Source: Limisphaerales bacterium (GTDB lineage: Bacteria > Verrucomicrobiota > Verrucomicrobiia > Limisphaerales > SXTU01). From it: a stretch of DNA of 64,000 bases. Shown piece after piece: positions 25,910-34,164 of this stretch; within the stretch, counting starts at the first letter, position 1; every line of letters begins with the position of its first letter. Location: positions 94,676 to 158,675 of the forward strand of contig WRPG01000015.1 in the NCBI GenBank assembly GCA_009773355.1, given 5' to 3'. The notes under the pieces were generated by a model that was not told the DNA's origin, did no database searches, and saw nothing but the letters and a program-made list of their open reading frames with translations. The translations under genes and the position numbers were made by a program.

Positions 25910-28681
25910 TCAGTAGGCAATGTCAGAGCGGTAGTGCGATGAGCCAGCCAATGAGCGCAGCAGCGGGGACTTGCATCGGTCGCTGGCGAAGTAGGTCCGG
26001 TCCCCGACGAGGACCAGTTGGTAGCGAGCGCGCGTGAGCGCCACGTTGAGGCGGTTGGGGCTGTTGAGGAAGCCTACCCGGCCGCTGTTCACGAAGGAGA
26101 GGAACACCACGTCCGCCTCGTGGCCCTGGAAGCGGTCCACCGTGCAGAGGGCCACGTCGACGCAGGAGCTGCCGGCTGGCAGCTTGAATGTGCGTGTGCG
26201 TCCGTGCATGCCGCTGAGCTTCTGCAATCTGCGACGCAGCAGGGCTTCCTGCCCCTTGTAGTAGGTGAGGATCGCAACTTCCCAAGGCTGGCCGTCCCGG
26301 CGTGCCTCGGTTCCGGCCCACGCCACGAATGCTTTGAGTTCCTTGAGCACCTCCTCGGCCTCCGCCGGATTCTCGTTCTTCTTCCGGGCGGGCATCCCGC
26401 CGCCCGACGACGGCTTTACCTCCAGCCAAACTGCCCGCCGAACATAGCGGCGGTAGCCCCACGCACGCTTGGCCTGCATGTCCGAGGCGTCGCGGAGCAA
26501 GACGCGGGATGTGTCCTGTGAATAGAACTGCTCGCGCGGAAAAGCGGTGAGGTCGGGGTGGCCGCGGTGCTGGTAACTCAGCGACACCAGTCGCTCCTCC
26601 AGCTCATCTGGCGGCAGCCCGTCCGTGAGGGCCACGGCGGGGGCGCGGTCATGCAGTCGCTCAAACCCGCTCTGCAGGAGCTCGAGGATCGAAGGCATCG
26701 CGCAGCGCCGCAGGGTCTGGATCTCGCGGTGCAATTCCGCGCCGGCGTCCTTGGCGGCACCGTCCCACCCCTCCGATTTGATCCCGCGGAAACCAAACCA
26801 GCCCTCACTCAAGGAGCGTGGCATCAGGTCTCTAATCTCAGCCCGCACCTTCTGCTCTTCTTCCGGATTCTGGCGCAGCTCGTAACTCCGAGCCAGCCGC
26901 CAAGCGACCGCCCGGGCCCAGTTTGCTTCCTCTTCGGCATCGGACGAGCGGCGTTCGCGGTTGGGCTGCGCTGCCCGGGCGGCCTGCCAATCCATCATCG
27001 AGTCCACCGCCAGACCGCAATCGTTGATCAGGCCCAGCGGAAGACGGTGCTGGAAGCGGCGCAACGCGTCCGGGCTGCCGAAAATGATCGCGGCGCTGAG
27101 CAGGTCGAACTGGGGTTCCGCAGGGTCGGCCGCATCCAGATCCAAGCAGCGGATTCCGCGGCTGTCGCATTCCGCTCGCAGAAGTTCGCGGTGCGGTTCG
27201 TCCTGAACCACCACCAGCCGGGTGTGCCGAGCTCCTTCGAAGGCTTGGTAGGCGGCGGCAGCCTGAACCGCAGGCAGCAGATTCCGCAGGTTGTCCTGAA
27301 GGTGCTGCTCCTCCACGAACGGGGAGAGCTGGCGCAAGTCGCCGACAATCACCCACCGTCTTGCGTGCAGTGCAGGGACCAGAAACTCGGTGAACGTAGT
27401 CTTGCTGGCCTCGTCGATGATCATCATGTCAAAGGGTTCGCACTGGCCCCCTCTGATGGTGGGATGCTGGAGAATCCCAATCGTCGTGCCGCAGACCAGG
27501 TTGGAGGACTCGAGAATAAGGCTGGCGAGCGCGGACTGGCCATCGGCCGCCTCGGAGCGCAACGCCTCCGACAGGATGCGCCGCGCCGCCGCGCCGCGCG
27601 GATCCACGTCGCCCGGGCTCTCCAGGAACGTGCGGAGCCTCTCCCGCCAGGTCGCGAGCAGGCGGCTCAGGATCCATGGTTCCACCGCGTCGTCGGTCAC
27701 CTTCTCCTCATCGCCGATGCGGACCGGCAGAATCGACTTCTGGCCGGACTCCAAGGCGTCCTGCTCGTCGAGCAACCGGCGGAGCACGTTGTCCACGGCC
27801 ACGTGGGTGGACGCCACCAAGAGCACCCGCTGCCCACGGCGGACCATCTGCATGACCAGCTCGCAGATCGCCGTGGTTTTGCCGGAGCCCGGCGGGCCCT
27901 CCAAGAGGGCGAAATCGGGGGTGGCCAGCGCCGTCTCCACGAATTCACGCTGCTCATCCGTCCCGTCACGCAGGGGCTGCCCGCCTGCCTGCGACCGCAG
28001 AAATACCCAGGCGGATTCCTCCAGCTCCGACGAACGCAGCGAGGGCCATGACGCTTCCCGGACCATCAGCTCCAGCAGAGGGGTCTGCCGGCGCAGCGGG
28101 TTGTCGTAGAGCGCCTGAACCGCGTCGAGTTGCCGCTTCAAACCATAGGTGTCTGGTCGCAGCCAGAGCAGCCGTGGTGGCGAATCCGCATCGCCTTCCG
28201 AGCCGGGTTCCTCGGTGCGAGGCTGCTGCTCCAGAAGCAGGGCACGGTATTCCACGTTCGAGTCGAGGCGGCTGATTTCAGAGCTTCGTTCGCATTTTTC
28301 CGAGTCGCAGACTGCCCTCGTCCGGAAGAATGCGTCGAACGTCTCCTCTGGTTCCTCGGGTCGTTCGGGAAGCACCTCCAAGATCACCCAGCATCCCTCG
28401 CGCTCGGCGCTTGCTGATGCCTTCCGGTTCCCACCTCGCCGTTTGAGCCGTGCGGCTTGGAGGTTCGCGGTCTCCTGGTCGTCCGGAAACCTCCACGCCA
28501 GGACCAGTTTGTTTCGCTCCGCGGCCCGCCTGGCATTGCGGAGATAGTGCCGGTAGGGCGTCAACTGGGATCCCACGTCGCGGATGGCACCTCCCGCTTC
28601 GCCGTGCAGTGACAGGTTGGCGTAATTTATCAGCACGGGATTGAGGCTCGATCCGTTGCCGGGGTTTGCGGTCATGCGCAT
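25910..28681 (-). CDS. UPF1-like SF1 helicase (AAA_11/AAA_12)
   Basis: 923 residues when started at ATG 28681; ATG 28675 is equally possible and has AGGA five bases upstream. A longer GTG-started frame to 28810 reads through the leader and is less likely. Motifs: Walker A EGPPGSGKTT near 258, DEASKTTF near 422 (the DEAA-box place of UPF1-like helicases), GDLRQL near 450, VDRFQGHEADVV near 850 and VALTRARYQLVLVGD near 880. This family translocates on RNA or DNA. It is first in an operon with an unknown protein, a PLD nuclease and a CARF/sigma-54 activator. The RNA-helicase relationship fits an RNA-damage sensing theme, but that is inference. Confidence 0.9.
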   Translation of the reverse strand: MRMTANPGNGSSLNPVLINYANLSLHGEAGGAIRDVGSQLTPYRHYLRNARRAAERNKLVLAWRFPDDQETANLQAARLKRRGGNRKASASAEREGCWVILEVLPERPEEPEETFDAFFRTRAVCDSEKCERSSEISRLDSNVEYRALLLEQQPRTEEPGSEGDADSPPRLLWLRPDTYGLKRQLDAVQALYDNPLRRQTPLLELMVREASWPSLRSSELEESAWVFLRSQAGGQPLRDGTDEQREFVETALATPDFALLEGPPGSGKTTAICELVMQMVRRGQRVLLVASTHVAVDNVLRRLLDEQDALESGQKSILPVRIGDEEKVTDDAVEPWILSRLLATWRERLRTFLESPGDVDPRGAAARRILSEALRSEAADGQSALASLILESSNLVCGTTIGILQHPTIRGGQCEPFDMMIIDEASKTTFTEFLVPALHARRWVIVGDLRQLSPFVEEQHLQDNLRNLLPAVQAAAAYQAFEGARHTRLVVVQDEPHRELLRAECDSRGIRCLDLDAADPAEPQFDLLSAAIIFGSPDALRRFQHRLPLGLINDCGLAVDSMMDWQAARAAQPNRERRSSDAEEEANWARAVAWRLARSYELRQNPEEEQKVRAEIRDLMPRSLSEGWFGFRGIKSEGWDGAAKDAGAELHREIQTLRRCAMPSILELLQSGFERLHDRAPAVALTDGLPPDELEERLVSLSYQHRGHPDLTAFPREQFYSQDTSRVLLRDASDMQAKRAWGYRRYVRRAVWLEVKPSSGGGMPARKKNENPAEAEEVLKELKAFVAWAGTEARRDGQPWEVAILTYYKGQEALLRRRLQKLSGMHGRTRTFKLPAGSSCVDVALCTVDRFQGHEADVVFLSFVNSGRVGFLNSPNRLNVALTRARYQLVLVGDRTYFASDRCKSPLLRSLAGSSHYRSDIAY

Positions 28682-28863
28682 CCTGTTATCAGGTGGCGTG
28701 CCAGCCAGCCGCTGGTTGATTTCGCCTTGTTTTTGAATAGGGAAGGCCCATGGGCCAGCGGGAAGAGCGGGTGAAAGCGCCCGCAGCCGGGCCAGTTTTG
28801 CAGTTGCCACCTGCTGTCCGGAGCCCCAGCAATCCCCCCATCTGCCCCGCCGCGGTGGCGGGT

Positions 28864-28879
28864 GGCGAAGTGTTTGCCA
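28864..28879 (-). promoter_or_regulatory. Candidate sigma-54 (-24/-12) promoter
   Basis: Read on the minus strand: TGGCAAACACTTCGCC. The GG and GC dinucleotides have the exact sigma-54 spacing, TGGCA matches the -24 element fully, and TCGC differs from TTGC by one base. The start of transcription would be near 28852, upstream of the helicase. The presence of a GAFTGA-bearing activator in the same operon raises the prior. It is a single-site match in GC-rich DNA and could be chance. Confidence 0.45.
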
Positions 28880-28892
28880 ATTTCGATTTCAC

Positions 28893-28903
28893 GGGTGCCA
28901 CCC
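28893..28903. promoter_or_regulatory. Perfect 11-base palindrome GGGTG-C-CACCC
   Basis: GGGTGCCACCC, fully symmetric about its central C, lies 14 bases upstream of the candidate -24 element. It may be an operator for a second regulator or a weak activator site. No repeat of it was seen nearby. Confidence 0.3.
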
Positions 28904-28939
28904 TATCGCCACTCAATACGCCACGGGGTAATACAAATG

Positions 28940-28957
28940 CCAATACCTCAGGATTGG
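28940..28957. promoter_or_regulatory. Candidate upstream activator dyad
   Basis: CCAATACCTCAGGATTGG: five-base arms CCAAT/ATTGG match perfectly, with one further matching pair inside. Its centre lies about 96 bases upstream of the predicted sigma-54 start, a usual distance for enhancer sites of bacterial enhancer-binding proteins such as RtcR. Position and symmetry are seen; binding by the CARF activator is inferred. Confidence 0.35.
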
Positions 28958-29079
28958 TTTTCAAAATGCACCCGCCGCCTGCATTTTTGGCCCGGTGGGA
29001 GCGCCTCACTCAACTCGTGTCCCGGTGACTGCGGATGTCAGACCCCGGCGTCCAAACTCGGCGGACAACAAATAACATC

Positions 29080-29532
29080 ATGGCCCGACACCACCTCATC
29101 TACTGGTATCGCACCAACAAGGACGTCGCCGCCGCCAGCCTGTGGCACCTCCGGGACCGCGACGTCGAACCAGGCGGCGGCATCGCCCGAGGCACCATCG
29201 TTCAGGGGCATTACGGCTTCGCCGTGGCCGAGTGCGACGTGCCCGACCTGTCGGCGCGCTCCGTCACGTTTCACCCGACACGCCGCTGCCGCTGGCAGGA
29301 ACGCGAACTGGACTGCATGGTGCATCCCAACCTGCCTGCGGGCACGCTCACCAAGCCGGAGCTGCGTTCGTTCACCTATGTCGTGGCCGAATTGACTGCA
29401 CCCGACGACACCGCCCTGGCCGCGCAGCTTGGGGTGACCCCGGTGCGCACCGCCGACGGCCGCACCCTCATCAACTTGGAGATCGCGAACATCACGGGCC
29501 AGCCCAAGCCGCGCAAAGCTCGGCTGCTCTGA
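29080..29532 (+). CDS. Small protein of unknown function
   Basis: 150 residues from ATG 29080 (MARHHLIYWYRTNK); a longer frame from 29035 lacks sense upstream. Alternating hydrophobic strands and several Cys/Trp residues suggest a compact beta-rich fold. The C-terminal half (ELRSFTYVVAELTAPDDTALAAQLGVTPVRT) ends in a basic tail. No known motif. It lies 22 bases before the PcfJ-like gene on the same strand, so the two probably form an operon. Confidence 0.7.
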   Translation: MARHHLIYWYRTNKDVAAASLWHLRDRDVEPGGGIARGTIVQGHYGFAVAECDVPDLSARSVTFHPTRRCRWQERELDCMVHPNLPAGTLTKPELRSFTYVVAELTAPDDTALAAQLGVTPVRTADGRTLINLEIANITGQPKPRKARLL

Positions 29533-29554
29533 CAACCCGAGGGACAGGACGGCA

Positions 29555-30778
29555 ATGGTCGTGTCCAACTTGAAACACCCCCGCTCACCCGGCTTCCGCT
29601 TCAGCCAAGGCCAGCTCTGCATCACCACCGCGCAGGAGGAGATGCGGCTGGGCACCTGGCCGCTGCTGGAGGCGACGCGCCGGCGCAACGGCGAATCGAA
29701 ATGGAGCCGCTTCGTGCCGGTCTTCCGCCTGCTTCGACCCAAGCATGATCCGCTGGCGATCGAGCCCGGGCCTGCCGGAGTGCGCGGCCAGTCGGTGGAC
29801 CCGCTGCTGGAGAAGCACCTCGCCTTCCGACTTTTTCGCCAAGCCATTCCACCCAGATTGGCGCAGGCGGCGGAGCGCTTTTCTGCCCGGCAGTGGGCGG
29901 TGCTGCGGATGGTGCAGGAGCGCGAGGTGGCCGCCGATCTCCTCGAACAGAATCCCGCCCTCGGGTTCTGCGCGGCCAACCTCGGCAAGTTTAGGACGCT
30001 CTTCGGGAACCTCGGGAAGCAGGCCGCCGAGTTGTCCCGCCGCCCGCAGCGCGAGGTGCTGGCGTGGCTCGGATTTCCCGACACGCAGGCGTGGGTCAAC
30101 ATCGTGCGCAAGCTTCTGCCCGAGACCGTGACGGTCGAGCGTGTGCTGGCACTGCGGGTGGTGTCTGCCGTTCCCGAAGTGACGCAGCGACTGGCGCATG
30201 TTCCCGCCATCAATACCGGTCTGCTGGAACTGGCGAACCAGCCCAGCCTGCTGACGCAGGTGTCACCGGCCTTGCTCAACGAGATTGCCAATGCGGAGGA
30301 GGAACGGTTGCAAGCCTCGGCGGTGCGGCTCTTGGAGGACATGGTGCGCGAACTGGAGCACATGGGCCGCCGCCCTCGCCTCGCGAGCCTGAAGACACTG
30401 GCGAGTCTGCGTCAGCGCAGCCACGAAGTCGCCGAGGAGTTTCAACAGCACGTGGACGTGATGCGCAGCGCCGGCAGCTTCCTTGAGCCACCGGTGCCGG
30501 GCACGGCAGACATAGTGCCCCTCACGGACGCCGGGCAGTTGCTGGAGGAGGGGCGGGCGCAGCGCAACTGCGTCGGTGGCTACACTTCGCGCGTCGTCGG
30601 TGGCAAAGTGTTCGTCTATCGCGTGCTGAAGCCGGAACGGGCGACCCTGTCGCTTCGCTCGGGGGCTGACGGCGGCTGGGAAATCGAGCAACTGCTGCGG
30701 GCGTGCAACCAGCCGGTTTCGCCGGCAACGGCCCAGTCGGTGCGTTTATGGCTGGCGCGGGAAAGCGTCTCGATCTGA
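29555..30778 (+). CDS. PcfJ-like protein
   Basis: 407 residues from ATG 29555. The C-terminal third carries the PcfJ hallmark: TDAGQLLEEGRAQRNCVGGY, then VFVYRVLKPERATLSL and a final amphipathic segment with EIEQLLRACNQPV. The N-terminal part is helical. PcfJ-like proteins occur on conjugative plasmids and mobile islands; their biochemical role is not established. The Asn-Cys-Val-Gly-Gly-Tyr turn is the most conserved piece and could be catalytic or metal-binding, which is a guess. It forms a pair with the 150-residue gene before it. Confidence 0.85.
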   Translation: MVVSNLKHPRSPGFRFSQGQLCITTAQEEMRLGTWPLLEATRRRNGESKWSRFVPVFRLLRPKHDPLAIEPGPAGVRGQSVDPLLEKHLAFRLFRQAIPPRLAQAAERFSARQWAVLRMVQEREVAADLLEQNPALGFCAANLGKFRTLFGNLGKQAAELSRRPQREVLAWLGFPDTQAWVNIVRKLLPETVTVERVLALRVVSAVPEVTQRLAHVPAINTGLLELANQPSLLTQVSPALLNEIANAEEERLQASAVRLLEDMVRELEHMGRRPRLASLKTLASLRQRSHEVAEEFQQHVDVMRSAGSFLEPPVPGTADIVPLTDAGQLLEEGRAQRNCVGGYTSRVVGGKVFVYRVLKPERATLSLRSGADGGWEIEQLLRACNQPVSPATAQSVRLWLARESVSI

Positions 30779-30822
30779 GGCCGCAAGGAGCTGTGGTTCA
30801 CCATCACCCCCGCGACGTGCTT

Positions 30823-31515
30823 CTACTCCGGCCGGAGCGCGGGGAGGACAGTTTCACGCCGAAGGATGCCGCTGCCATGGTGATCCAAGTCCAGCCGCCG
30901 CCACATGATTCGGACCGCATCGCCCAACGCCTGGATGTCCCCACGGGCATCGTGACGCTGGTATCGGGAGGTATTGATTCCGAGCCGCTCCATCACGCGG
31001 TCGAGCGAATGGCCGGTGCCGACCGCAGTGCCAAAGAGCCGCCGGGAAATGGCGATGGTGTCGATGGATTCGACCGTTCGCCGCTGCGCTTGGTGCTGAT
31101 GGCAGGTGGCCTCTAGGAACTTGGTGTCGAAGCGGTGCCCATTGTGGGCCATGATCACCGAGTCGCCAACGTAGCAGGAAAATCGCTCCAGCATTTCGAT
31201 GGGACGGGGCGCATCGCGGACGTCCCGATCGGTGATGCCGGTGTAGTCCGAGATGAAGCGGGAGATGGGTCCGGCTGGCCGGCAATAGCTGAAGAACTCA
31301 TCGCCAACCACGATCTCTCCGCAGCGGAAGCGGGTTGCCGCGATCTGGATTATCTCGCACTCGTGCGGAGAAAGCCCGGTGGTTTCCAGATCGAAGATGA
31401 CGAAGGAAGTCGCTGCTTGAACCTGCTCAGAACTGATCTCGCCCGTCCCAGCGCAACGGCTGGGCCTAAGCTGGCCACCAGTGGCCTCAACCGATTTGTG
31501 GGATAGGCTCATCAT
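30823..31515 (-). CDS. DEDDh 3'-5' exonuclease (DnaQ-like)
   Basis: 230 residues from ATG 31515. Exo I DLETTG (D42, E44), Exo II AHNGHRFD near 120-127 and Exo III with H...ARGD near 194-200 are all present, giving a complete DEDDh active site. The family removes nucleotides from 3' ends of DNA or RNA with two metal ions, alone or as the polymerase III epsilon subunit. No polymerase or UvrC domain is attached. It is a single gene converging with the PcfJ-like gene. DnaQ-like nucleases occur in several defence contexts, but a specific role here cannot be read from sequence. Confidence 0.92.
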   Translation of the reverse strand: MMSLSHKSVEATGGQLRPSRCAGTGEISSEQVQAATSFVIFDLETTGLSPHECEIIQIAATRFRCGEIVVGDEFFSYCRPAGPISRFISDYTGITDRDVRDAPRPIEMLERFSCYVGDSVIMAHNGHRFDTKFLEATCHQHQAQRRTVESIDTIAISRRLFGTAVGTGHSLDRVMERLGINTSRYQRHDARGDIQALGDAVRIMWRRLDLDHHGSGILRRETVLPALRPE

Positions 31516-31682
31516 GGCGTCAAAGTCAGCTCGCCGTATTCTGCCTGAGAACCAACTTCATCGCGACGTTGCTTTCCGAAGCTGATGCTCTCGATGGAGC
31601 GGAAGGGACACATTGAGTTTTGCGGCGAAGGCAGCGTAGGCGCTTCAAAGGGGCGCTTGGATTTCTGGCACAGCCCCGATGG

Positions 31683-31698
31683 CGGACTGGACAGTCCG
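31683..31698. repeat. Short perfect inverted repeat CGGACTG-GA-CAGTCCG
   Basis: Seven-base arms around GA, in the gap between the exonuclease gene and the gene starting at 31778. It has CTG/CAG ends but a two-base centre, so it is not an SOS box. It could be an operator for the rightward gene. Confidence 0.3.
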
Positions 31699-31777
31699 TT
31701 GGGACTCGCGAAGAATGTGCGGGATCACCCGACTTGAGCGGTTTGTTCAAACGACGAGCCAGAGCCATCACAAATCT

Positions 31778-32293
31778 ATGAGTGAACCAACACCGCTTGA
31801 GCTCCGATTTAAGGAACGGTGCCGCGTCATGCTCGACGGCGTATTGCAGGACTTGCCACCTGAGATCGCGAACGGAATACATGACCCATCGATGGGTCCG
31901 GGCGAGGCGTGGTGGTGGTGCAGCATCTACGGGAAGAATAACCAGAGCTACGTTCACCCGAAGTTCTGGGAGCGGACCGTTTCGAGCTACTTCATCAAAC
32001 AAACGATGCTGAACCGCCAGTGGACTGTCGGCTTCCGCTACTGTCCCGGCCAACGGGAAAAGTGCAGTGGTCACATTTACGGTGACGCGATGGCTCGCCT
32101 GATGCAGAAACACCACTTGGCTGAGGGATTTCGGTTCAGCCGTCGGGAAAACAAGAAGGGCACGCAAAACCTGTGGCTCGAATTTTCGATGCCCGATGCG
32201 GCGGCCGACGCTGTTCTCCGCCCGAAGCTGGCATGGCTGATCAGAACCACATGGCCAGACATCCAAGCGATGCTGAAGGCGAATGCCACGTAG
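31778..32293 (+). CDS. Unknown protein (171 aa)
   Basis: 171 residues from ATG 31778 (MSEPTPLELRFKERC). A longer frame from 31679 crosses a hairpin and reads poorly. Trp-rich centre (GEAWWWCSIYGKNNQ), then FWERTVSSYFIKQTMLNRQWTVGFRYCPGQ and a basic helix-rich C-terminus ending KLAWLIRTTWPDIQAMLKA. I do not recognise the family. It stands alone between two leftward units, with its own upstream region. Confidence 0.6.
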   Translation: MSEPTPLELRFKERCRVMLDGVLQDLPPEIANGIHDPSMGPGEAWWWCSIYGKNNQSYVHPKFWERTVSSYFIKQTMLNRQWTVGFRYCPGQREKCSGHIYGDAMARLMQKHHLAEGFRFSRRENKKGTQNLWLEFSMPDAAADAVLRPKLAWLIRTTWPDIQAMLKANAT

Positions 32294-32405
32294 TTCTTGC
32301 AACGCAGCTTCGCGGTTCATCAAGGAAAGCCGGTTGAGGATTCTGGCATGGCTGCCCCGAATGCGGAGAATCGGGCAAAACTGCCGGTGACCACGAAACC
32401 AGCAG

Positions 32406-32741
32406 TCACGATGATCCGCCTTCCAGTTCCTGCAACACGCCCCACACCTTCGAGTAGGTCCGCTCACGTTCGTGACCGTGCCGGCGCGCGACCTCACCCT
32501 TGAAGTTCGCGTAGGTGATGTCGCGCGCGATCTGCGCCAACGCCAGCGCGAACTCTTCTCGTCCGACGGTGGCACGATACGGATAGTCCGTCCCCGCGCC
32601 GGCGACCGTCGCCGACAGCGTCGGGAGATACGTCGTGCGCAAGCGGTCCAAGTCGGTCGCCACCCGCGACCGAATTGTCAGCCCCGACTGGCGGGGCTTC
32701 TGCACGATGCTGAAAAAGCCGATGGTTGTCAGAATCCACAT
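32406..32741 (-). CDS. Small unknown protein downstream of VWA gene
   Basis: 111 residues from ATG 32741, 13 bases after the VWA stop. Predicted mostly helical, with a central basic stretch and a C-terminal tail ARRHGHERERTYSKVWGVLQELE. No known motif. The two-gene arrangement suggests it is a partner or substrate of the VWA protein. Confidence 0.7.
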   Translation of the reverse strand: MWILTTIGFFSIVQKPRQSGLTIRSRVATDLDRLRTTYLPTLSATVAGAGTDYPYRATVGREEFALALAQIARDITYANFKGEVARRHGHERERTYSKVWGVLQELEGGSS

Positions 32742-32754
32742 AGGTTCGGGAGGT

Positions 32755-34062
32755 TCACGTCGGGTTGCCAGTGGTATCGGTCGGCCCGCTGGGCCGACGG
32801 CGCGAGCTTTGGCGCGAGACGCCGCTGCTCAGGGAGAACATCAGCTTGCCCTTGCGCGAGGAGTTCTCCGCCGAGTTGAGCTGCGCCTGCGCCTCCCGCA
32901 GGGTGCCGAGCGCCTCGCGCACAACGGGGGCGTTGCCGGCCGACTCCATCAGCTTGATCTCCTCGTTCAACTGGTGGTGAGCCCCCGCCTCGTCGCCTGC
33001 TGCGGCGCGCGCCGAGGCCTCACGGACCGCCTTGGCTGCGCGCTGCACCGCCACCCACGAGAGCACCGTTTCGTTGGCCTTCACCTCCGCCGGGTTCTGC
33101 GTGGCCTGCACCCGCACCACCTGCGACCAGGTCTTGGAGGCGATGCCCGTTGCGCTGATCTCATCCCATGCCAACTCCACCTCCAGCAACGCTTCCCCTT
33201 CGAGGCTCGCCACCGGCTGACCGTTCAGCAACGGCAGGGGCAACACTTCCAGCGCAAAGACCGCCACGCGCTCCTCCTCACTCACCAAGTCCCCAATCGC
33301 AATCTCCGTGCGCCCATCCGGCAGGGTCACGAACGGATAGTCGTTCAAACCGAAGATTTGTTCGCAGAAATCGAGGCGCTTGAAGCGCACGCGGAGGTTC
33401 TGCGCCGCGAGGGCCTGCAAGCCGTCCAGCTCGTGCGCAAAAATGGCGGGCAGCTTCTCCGGCGAGTCTGCGTCATGGAAGTCCCCGTTGGTGGCCTTGG
33501 CCAGCGCGCCCAGCAGCGTCTCGTTGTAGCCGTCGCCGAAGCCGAGGCACGAGGTGCGGACACCCTGCCGTTCCAGTCCCGACGCCGCGATGCCCTGCAC
33601 CTGCACCGGGTCCACGATGCCCACGTTCAACTGGCCGTCGGTGAGCAGCAGCAAACGACGGCTGAAACCCTCCGGGGCCTTGGCCAGCTCATCCCGTCCG
33701 AGCATCCAGCCGGCAGTCAAGTTGGTGCCGCCGCCGTCCTTGATGGCGTTCACCGCGTTGCGCCAGGCGGTCTTTGCCGTGGCGACCGCCAGCGGAACCA
33801 CCACCTGCGCCGCGTCATCGAACACGACGAGGGCGAAGTGGTCCTCCTTGCGCAAGTTCTTGATCGCAGTGCGCGTGGCGGTCAGCGCGTGCTCCAGCGG
33901 GCGGCCCTCCATGGACCCGCTGCGGTCGAGCACCACGCAGAAGGCCGCCGGGCGGCGCGCCGCCATCGCGACCTCGTCTGCGGTGAAGCGCAGGGCGAAG
34001 TGGATGGGCCGGGCCTGGTTGGCGAGGATGGTGGCGTGGTCGAGGAGCAGTTCGGTTTTCAT
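32755..34062 (-). CDS. von Willebrand factor type A (VWA) domain protein
   Basis: 435 residues from ATG 34062. The VWA domain spans about 40-210, with a full MIDAS: DRSGS at 46-50 (DxSxS), a Thr in GGGTNLT and LLLTDGQ. A beta domain (about 230-330) and a helical C-terminus rich in Ala/Glu follow. No signal peptide, so it is cytosolic. VWA domains bind protein partners through a metal ion and often work with ATPases or small adaptors; the only co-directional partner here is the 111-residue gene 13 bases downstream. Function is unknown beyond metal-dependent protein binding. Confidence 0.9.
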   Translation of the reverse strand: MKTELLLDHATILANQARPIHFALRFTADEVAMAARRPAAFCVVLDRSGSMEGRPLEHALTATRTAIKNLRKEDHFALVVFDDAAQVVVPLAVATAKTAWRNAVNAIKDGGGTNLTAGWMLGRDELAKAPEGFSRRLLLLTDGQLNVGIVDPVQVQGIAASGLERQGVRTSCLGFGDGYNETLLGALAKATNGDFHDADSPEKLPAIFAHELDGLQALAAQNLRVRFKRLDFCEQIFGLNDYPFVTLPDGRTEIAIGDLVSEEERVAVFALEVLPLPLLNGQPVASLEGEALLEVELAWDEISATGIASKTWSQVVRVQATQNPAEVKANETVLSWVAVQRAAKAVREASARAAAGDEAGAHHQLNEEIKLMESAGNAPVVREALGTLREAQAQLNSAENSSRKGKLMFSLSSGVSRQSSRRRPSGPTDTTGNPT

Positions 34063-34164
34063 GCGCCCAGCCTCTCACCCGGCCTCTGACAAGGGCTGTC
34101 CCATGGCGGTGGAATTGTCCGGGGTGGTTTGTAGTCCTCGCGATGGCACCGAGCGGACTATTGG

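Larger units (their letters stand above)
28682..29079. other. Divergent control region between two operons
   Basis: About 400 non-coding bases separate the leftward helicase/PLD/CARF operon from the rightward gene at 29080. The interval contains the candidate -24/-12 element, a perfect 11-base palindrome and an 18-base imperfect dyad listed separately. The stretch 28700-28860 would be the untranslated leader of the helicase mRNA, about 170 bases if the promoter call is right; I see no clear riboswitch in it. Confidence 0.5.

Noticed and set aside
26558..28051. Plus-strand open frame of 497 codons
   Set aside because: Antisense to the UPF1-like helicase; no recognisable motif.
28684..28703. 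TGGCACG on the minus strand just before the helicase start as a sigma-54 -24 element
   Set aside because: The position where GC of the -12 element should be reads GA, and transcription would start almost on the start codon. The site at 28864-28879 fits better.
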